Shown here piece after piece: positions 58,660 to 64,000 of a stretch of 64,000 nucleotides of DNA. The number at the start of each line of letters is the position of its first letter. Position 1 is the stretch's first letter. Position numbers and translations under genes: made by a program. The stretch spans positions 3,428,106-3,492,105 of the forward strand of contig JADWOT020000001.1 of assembly GCA_036345935.2 (NCBI GenBank), in the 5' to 3' direction. This stretch comes from Taenia hydatigena. Taxonomy: Eukaryota > Platyhelminthes > Cestoda > Cyclophyllidea > Taeniidae. Under the pieces are notes generated by a model. It was not told the origin of the DNA. It was given only the letters and a program-made list of their open reading frames with translations, and ran no database searches.

Positions 58660-60310
58660 GATGCCATCTGTGCTCCAACGTGACCAATCGGGCGCGAGTT
58701 CAAGTGAAAAATGAATGCGTGCTTTGGGAGTGACTGAGTGAATGTATCGGGAAAGAAAGCATGACTGAATTAATAACTTGGAGGTGAATAGACGAATGGC
58801 TGAATGGATGAATAAATGGGTTTCTATTCAGACAGGTAGGTGGATAGTGAAAGAGTGAGTAGGAAAATAAAAATTTTGTCAAATGCATTTACGTTGGTAG
58901 ATGGATGAATGTGTGGGGCATTACTAATCGCATCCCCTTCGTCTGTTTTGTCCAGATTTATTCCGGTTAGTGTTTTAATCCACCTCTTCTTAGATCCATC
59001 CGCGCTCTCTAATCTGTTCAAATTGACTTATATAAACGAATGAGACGCCTTAGAACCCCTTCCTCCGTTACAATTTATCGCTAGGTGGGTTCCATAACAG
59101 ACATCAAGTTATTTACTTTTTATCAATTAACAAGGTGTTAAGACATAAATTAAATTTCCTCGCAATTGTCTTGGAAACCTTCCCGTGGACAGGACTGATT
59201 AGATTGTCAGTAGAGCCTTATTTGGTTACAACCGAGTTTGCTATTGACAGCCAAAGATGTCAAGATTAATTTACGGCAAGACTTTTTCCTCATATCGTTT
59301 ATTTGCACAAAAGTTGTTAACTGAAGCACGAAAGTTTGCACGGATGCAACCTTTCCTTCCTATCATCCGTAGTCTCCAGTAAGAACACTACCTAAGTAGT
59401 ATGTTATTGACTTTGTGTTTCGCATACTAAACTCCATCGGATTTAGGATTTGTTCAGTGTTTTTAGGTGCCTTATACTAGCTTCATTCACTAGCATATAC
59501 ATTCCCTTTAGGATTACCACCACCGCTTACAGTCAGATGATGTGGAAAGGGCGTTTGCATTGCGCGGATATGATAAAATCGCAGACAAAAACGAATTCAT
59601 TCTGGAGACTCAACTGTTCCCTCTGCATGACGTCTACTCCAAATTTTTCGACTAGGGCGGTGGGCATCATGTGACAACGCCGGAGCAAAAAAAACTTTTT
59701 GTGGCAAAATGATGCAACCGTTTTGAGGCATGACGTATACACAGTAGCAGTACTTTTAAAGAGGAAGTATTAATGCCATGCTTTTAAATGATTCTAAGCA
59801 GATAAGCCTGCATTTCCGGCATTTGCCAACTTTCTATAGACCTTTAATGAAGTAGAAAGAGCACATATTATGCTACTTGTGCTACTTCAGTAGCAATGCA
59901 CAATAACGACTGCTCTGGCTCAAATGTATTGATGCACCAGTATATACGTAGAAGCTAAATTTTAGCAAAAATTGCCTGTTGCGAAGCCTCATTACTGTGT
60001 TCTTACGCAGAAATGTATTTGGATTCAACAAATTTAGCGGACGGGCAATAAGAAATATGTGCAATCTTACAAATCATTGTGTAGTGTTTTTAAGCAGAGT
60101 TGGAGTTATTTGTCCGTTCTAGCCATACGTTTGTATTTTTCTCAAATTTCACACGTAGGGTATTAAAAAAACTGCTTTTCAAAGCACATAATTATGACAT
60201 TAAAGATTTGAGAGAAAAGATTATGCAGTTGAATGAACAGAACCACACCCTAGCAGTTGCACCAATGGGTAGGCGAGATTTGTGGGACCAGTAAAGTGGC
60301 GTTAAGGTAA
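58660..60310. other. Intergenic between the two ENPP gene pairs
   Basis: No gene is seen. 58725-58820 is an imperfect GAATGAAT/GGATGAAT-rich stretch; a similar but shorter GACTGAATGAATAAAT piece is upstream of the last ENPP copy (63643-63660). Confidence 0.45.
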
Positions 60311-60321
60311 CGCAACTCAAC

Positions 60322-60330
60322 CATAAAAGG
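60322..60330 (+). promoter_or_regulatory. TATA box of third ENPP gene
   Basis: CATAAAAGG 36 nt before the ATG at 60366. Confidence 0.55.
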
Positions 60331-60365
60331 AAGATTTGGGAACTGGATTGACATTAGCTTTAAAA

Positions 60366-61774
60366 ATGCCAAGATACATGATAATAGGCCGGCTTCTACT
60401 ACTCATTACATTCATCTGCTCCACGTACTGTGCGAATAAGGTGATCTTCATCTCCTTCGATGGCTTCCGACACGACTACCTTGACATGGCTGAAAAGCAG
60501 GGAAAAAATATATCAGCCTTCAAGCAAGTCCGAGAAGCCGGTTTTCAAGCTGTAGTGCAGAATGTGATGATAACACTGACATTCCCTTCACACTACGCCA
60601 TGGCGACAGGGCGGAATGTGGAGAATCATGGTCTGGTGGGCAACAACTTCTACGATGTTGAACAGGGTAAGAAGTACAACTATAAAAAGACGGAGCGAAA
60701 CCTTGAATCAGTGTGGTTTGAATATGCGGGTGCAGAACCACTGTGGGTCACTAATGAACGACATGGAGGCAGAAGCTGTGTCTTCGGATGGGTCGGCAGT
60801 GAGGCCAGAGTTCAAAACAAAATGGCCTTCGCCACCTCTGGCGTCTACAACAAGGATAATGGTCTACAATATCGTGTTGATCGAATCATAGATTGGATAT
60901 CGCGTGACGAGTTCAATTTGGCCATGATGTACTACAATCAACCCGATAGCAACGGTCATAGATACGGACCCAATTCATCTCAGGTGATGGACGCTGTGGA
61001 GGAAGACAACTGGGCCGTCGCCTACCTACTGCAGAGAATAGAACAGACACCTTCACTCAAGGGAAAAGTTAACATTGTTATTTCCTCTGACCACGGAATG
61101 ACATATGTTAATCCAAATACTACAGTGATTGACCTGTACACTCCGCTGAAAAACATAAGCAGATACCTCATGCTAGATACTTCTCCAGCAACCCTCGGAA
61201 TAAGAAATAATAGCAAAAAAGCTTCAATTGACCAAGCATTTAAGCTGATTAATGGTACCGAACATCTTAATGTTTACTACAAAGAGGATATTCCGGATAG
61301 ATACCACTTCAAGAAGAACCCAAGAATCCCACCAATTTTCGCGATCGCAGAAAATGGGTGGCTAATCAGTACCCGAGAAGGCGGATACACTGATTTGTGT
61401 ATGTTCACTTTCAACTCATTATTCGTCATCGTTTGGTTGCAGTTTACTGCCACAATCAAAGATACACTTTCATTTCTTTTCCATATTTTGACTTTCACTT
61501 AACCATAACAGATGGAATGCACGGCTACGATAACGAGGAGCCCGACATGCATCCCTTCATGGTGGCAATGGGTCCGGATATTCCACACTTCGCGGACCGA
61601 CAACACTTCTACCAAATTGACCTCTATCCCTACATCTGTGCGATGCTGGGACTGGACAAGCCGAACAAAATCGACGGACTGATTGACCGTGTGTTGCCCT
61701 TCTTGAAGGAAAGGCCGAGTGATGAGTTCCTGGAGAAATTCCGCCTCTACGCTTCTGGCGCACTTATTCATTAA
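60366..61774 (+). CDS. Secreted ENPP-type phosphodiesterase (duplicate of 54679-56095)
   Basis: Exon 1 60366-61398 and exon 2 61512-61774 are joined by a 113-nt phase-1 intron (GTATGT...ATAACAG) at the same place as in the first ENPP gene, giving 431 residues. The signal peptide is at residues ~1-23 (starts MPRYMIIGRL, ends TYCA). All catalytic positions are present (SFDGFR, TLTFPSH, GLVGN, QPDSNGHRYGP, SSDHGM, GMHGYDN). The protein is very close to the product of 54679-56095 over the whole length, with most change in the region after SSDHGM that faces the substrate or surface. No hydrophobic tail, so probably secreted. An in-frame upstream TTG (60336) is not used given the TATA box at 60322. 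It belongs to the second copy of the convergent ENPP pair. Confidence 0.93.
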
Positions 61775-61789
61775 CACGCAACAACACTT

Positions 61790-62575
61790 TGTGTATCGAT
61801 GGTTTATTCACTAAAAAACTGTAGTTTTTTATTTCGCTTTGGAACAAAAATCCTGTGGTCGACTATTTGTTTTTTTCTAAAAAGCCATTAGCAAGGCTGC
61901 CTTCTTCTGGGTAATTCTGAATCAACGCTCCGAGCTTCTACTTGTTCCATTTGACAAAAATTTTAATTTTGACAAAGGTCTCAAATGTCGTGCTGCTAAA
62001 ATCAAGCCGCTAATTTGACTTGCATTATGGGTGGGTACCCAACGGATTTGGCGGCAGGACTGTGCTTAATGAAAGTGCATTTGTTAGATGATTTGAATGT
62101 TGTCAAGTTGACTTGGAAATATCCGACTGTGGTGACGCTTATTACCTCAGTTCTTACCCTGTGAGAATCATTAAAGCAGAGGCCACTCCCTTTGAACCTT
62201 GACGTTGCGCCTCTCTTAGGACTCGAACTTGACACACCTTAACCGCACCAATGATCTGATGATGTCTCTGAGGCTAGTTGGAGGAATGATTTCTTCTTCT
62301 GCCTGTATTTCGCCTCTCTACAATGATGGCTATATCTTAATTAATCAGTTTTATTAAGTTCTTGTCTAAAATGTCCCCACAAGATTAGGAAAAAGCTTTA
62401 GAAAAAAGGGAAACTAAACGTTTTTTTGTAATGTACCGCTTTTATAAGTAAACGGGATTCTTTTTTGACATTAATCCGAATCTCACGAGTGGCCACTACC
62501 TAAATATCATACCGCCTAAAGTATGTTTCTCTTGAAAGCAACTAATACAATATATGTTAATAAAAAGGGTCTTTT
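61790..62575. other. Convergent intergenic region of second ENPP pair
   Basis: No gene is seen. It is the counterpart of 56.1-56.9 kb, with little visible similarity. Confidence 0.45.
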
Positions 62576-62583
62576 TCGGCACA

Positions 62584-63510
62584 TTAGTGGGGTACAACTA
62601 GTTGGCCGTCCATCACAAGGACAAGCATCAGAAAGACATTGCCTAAAATGGAATAAAAAAATGGAACAAAGTTAGGACGACACACTGAGGGCACAATCAG
62701 TTCCTACCTGCGAGTATCGTTGGAGCACTGTTGAGTGGATCCAAACCCTTGGCATACCGGTCGAACTGTCTGATTACATCCATCGAAGGTAGGTATTTGA
62801 CGAAGGGAGCCACGCGGTACACATCACTGTCAACCACGTTGGGCTTGTAAATCTTGAGGAGGAGACAGACGAGCGCGTAGACGTCCACTTGGTAGAAAAC
62901 TGGTACAGCACCCAGTTTTCGTATGCCTGGTCCCATGGCAACGATGAAGGGATGCATGTCGGGTTCGGAGTTGTTGTAACCGTGCATTCCATCTGTAGTG
63001 TGGTAGACCAGTTGTTAGTCAACCCATTGGAACATTGAGTGTGATGTGAATTTCCATGAACAAAGAAAAGACTTACTAAGCGTATTTTTGTATGGATCGG
63101 AAGCATTGGTTTGAACCATCCAACCGAGGTCAGGGAATGCAACAAATGGTGCTACTCGCTTATTTTCCTCAAAGTTGTGTTCATTTGGCGCGTTTTAGTG
63201 AGGAGGTGCTTTAGTTTAGCAATTGATCTTATCTTCTTGCAGTTCTAAATTCGTGTCTAACGAAAACCAAACTAAGGCGTATGAAATCAAATGGCAAAAC
63301 GTATCGTTTACTAGATCACGGCGTTCGACAATGCATTCAGTCTTGCGAGTAGTGTGATGGAAATGTGAGAAAGGTCGTACTTTGGGCTTGCATTCCTCGG
63401 GAGCTCTCACTGGTGATTTTTTGGAAAGCGGAAGCCTTTCCACTTTTTGAGATGGTTAGGGCGGAAGCCATCAGAATAAAATAAAATGGTTTTTCTAGAC
63501 GCTTAAATGT
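62584..63510 (-). pseudogene. ENPP pseudogene (duplicate of 56961-58608, exon 1 mostly deleted)
   Basis: Exon 3 (62708-62992, same 285-nt length as in the intact copy) and exon 4 (62642 down to 62584) are open with good splice sites. The exon 2 relic at about 63075-63188 keeps the GWMVQTNAS block and its GTAAGT donor. Exon 1 survives only as a piece at about 63334-63510: the SDGFR metal motif reads in one frame, then a frameshift leads to SAFQKI...TFLTFPSHY and a stop. About 700 nt with the nucleophile surroundings, EPD..GH and SDHGM sites are missing. The exon 4 tail has lost hydrophobicity (LVLVMDGQLVVPH). No active enzyme is possible. Confidence 0.88.
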
Positions 63511-63519
63511 GGAGAATCT

Positions 63520-64000
63520 AAATGCAACATAATTGCAATGCATGCTGGAAATTGAAGAGGTTGCACAACAGTGAAGCCTTCCATTCCGAGGTGGATTTCG
63601 TCCTTCTATGCGACCATTGGGTAAGAAATCATCTAGCGAATGACTGAATGAATAAATTGAGCTGGAAGAGATTCGTTACTCTATCCAACCCTTATGAATG
63701 GCTTTTACGGTGAATAAGTAAACTTTTAGGCCAAAAAATCTACCCCATTTGTGATGGCCTTCTATTTTCCATTGCATCCACAGCAAATATGCAGTGGACA
63801 GAAATGTGTAAGTGTTTCAGCATTAGTTTGTGCGCTTTTCACTTTCCTTCAATCGGCTTTGCGGGTCAAGGTTAGTGAAATTCGGTCGCACAGTAGCTGG
63901 GTTCTTTAACCTGCTGATGCTCATCTACAATGGACGGTCGCTGCACTGAATGCGTTGCCGTTGTTCGCAAAGAAAAGGTGTCACAAAACCAAAATTCATG
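63520..64000. other. Right end of window, no gene seen
   Basis: Upstream flank of the ENPP pseudogene, with no recognised feature. Confidence 0.4.

Noticed and set aside
1..64000. tRNA, rRNA, spliced-leader RNA genes and CRISPR arrays
   Set aside because: I looked for typical motifs (T-arm GGTTCGAATCC, leader-like sequence, regularly spaced short repeats) and saw none; short or diverged RNA genes could still be missed without a covariance-model search.

Overview
The window looks like nuclear DNA of a parasitic flatworm, most likely a taeniid tapeworm (Echinococcus/Taenia group). The basis is a cluster of tiny two-exon secreted Kunitz genes, short phase-1 introns, TATA-driven promoters, and a second expanded family of secreted/ecto type I phosphodiesterases (ENPP). 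This combination is known from cestodes. The genus assignment is an inference from gene content, not from a search.

Region 1 (about 0.5-33.3 kb) is a Kunitz array. Two units on the + strand (intact gene at 628-1415, pseudogene at 3757-4222) face four ~5-7 kb units on the - strand. Each - unit has two gene slots: U1 = dead slot at 9144-9722 plus gene at 10933-11467; U2 = genes at 13486-14409 and 16595-17148; U3 = gene at 19755-20626 plus dead slot at 23065-23496; U4 = genes at 26624-27433 and 30486-30919. Every live gene has one 52- or 58-nt signal-peptide exon, a phase-1 intron, and one exon carrying a single Kunitz domain. The P1 residues differ (Asn, Leu, Arg, Arg, Arg, Lys, Arg). One member (26624-27433) has lost exactly the two cysteines of the Cys14-Cys38 disulfide. 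Two paralogues share a ~0.67 kb nearly identical tract, suggesting recent gene conversion.

Region 2 (33.5-50.9 kb) holds a single-exon RBM12-like (SWAN) RNA-binding protein with five RRM-type domains (33962-36295). Its ATG directly follows a 3' splice-acceptor sequence. About 13 kb of G+T-biased, apparently non-coding DNA follows, including a degenerate ~1.35 kb tandem repeat of a little over four copies (40.6-46.3 kb). A possible 3' end of an unidentified + strand gene lies at about 49.98-50.67 kb.

Region 3 (50.9-64 kb) holds a decayed mariner-like transposase (about 53.1-53.8 kb) and then an ENPP cluster. A convergent pair of ENPP genes (54679-56095 on +; 56961-58608 on -) has been duplicated in tandem (60366-61774 on +; 62584-63510 on -). 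The last copy is a pseudogene with most of exon 1 deleted. The + members end without a hydrophobic tail (secreted). The intact - member has an extra 3' exon encoding a hydrophobic tail (GPI or membrane anchor).

Together the window carries two secreted/surface families that face the host: protease inhibitors or channel-type Kunitz proteins, and extracellular phosphodiesterases. Both show birth-and-death evolution around one conserved housekeeping gene. All exon structures here are by-eye predictions from splice motifs and homology, without transcript support.
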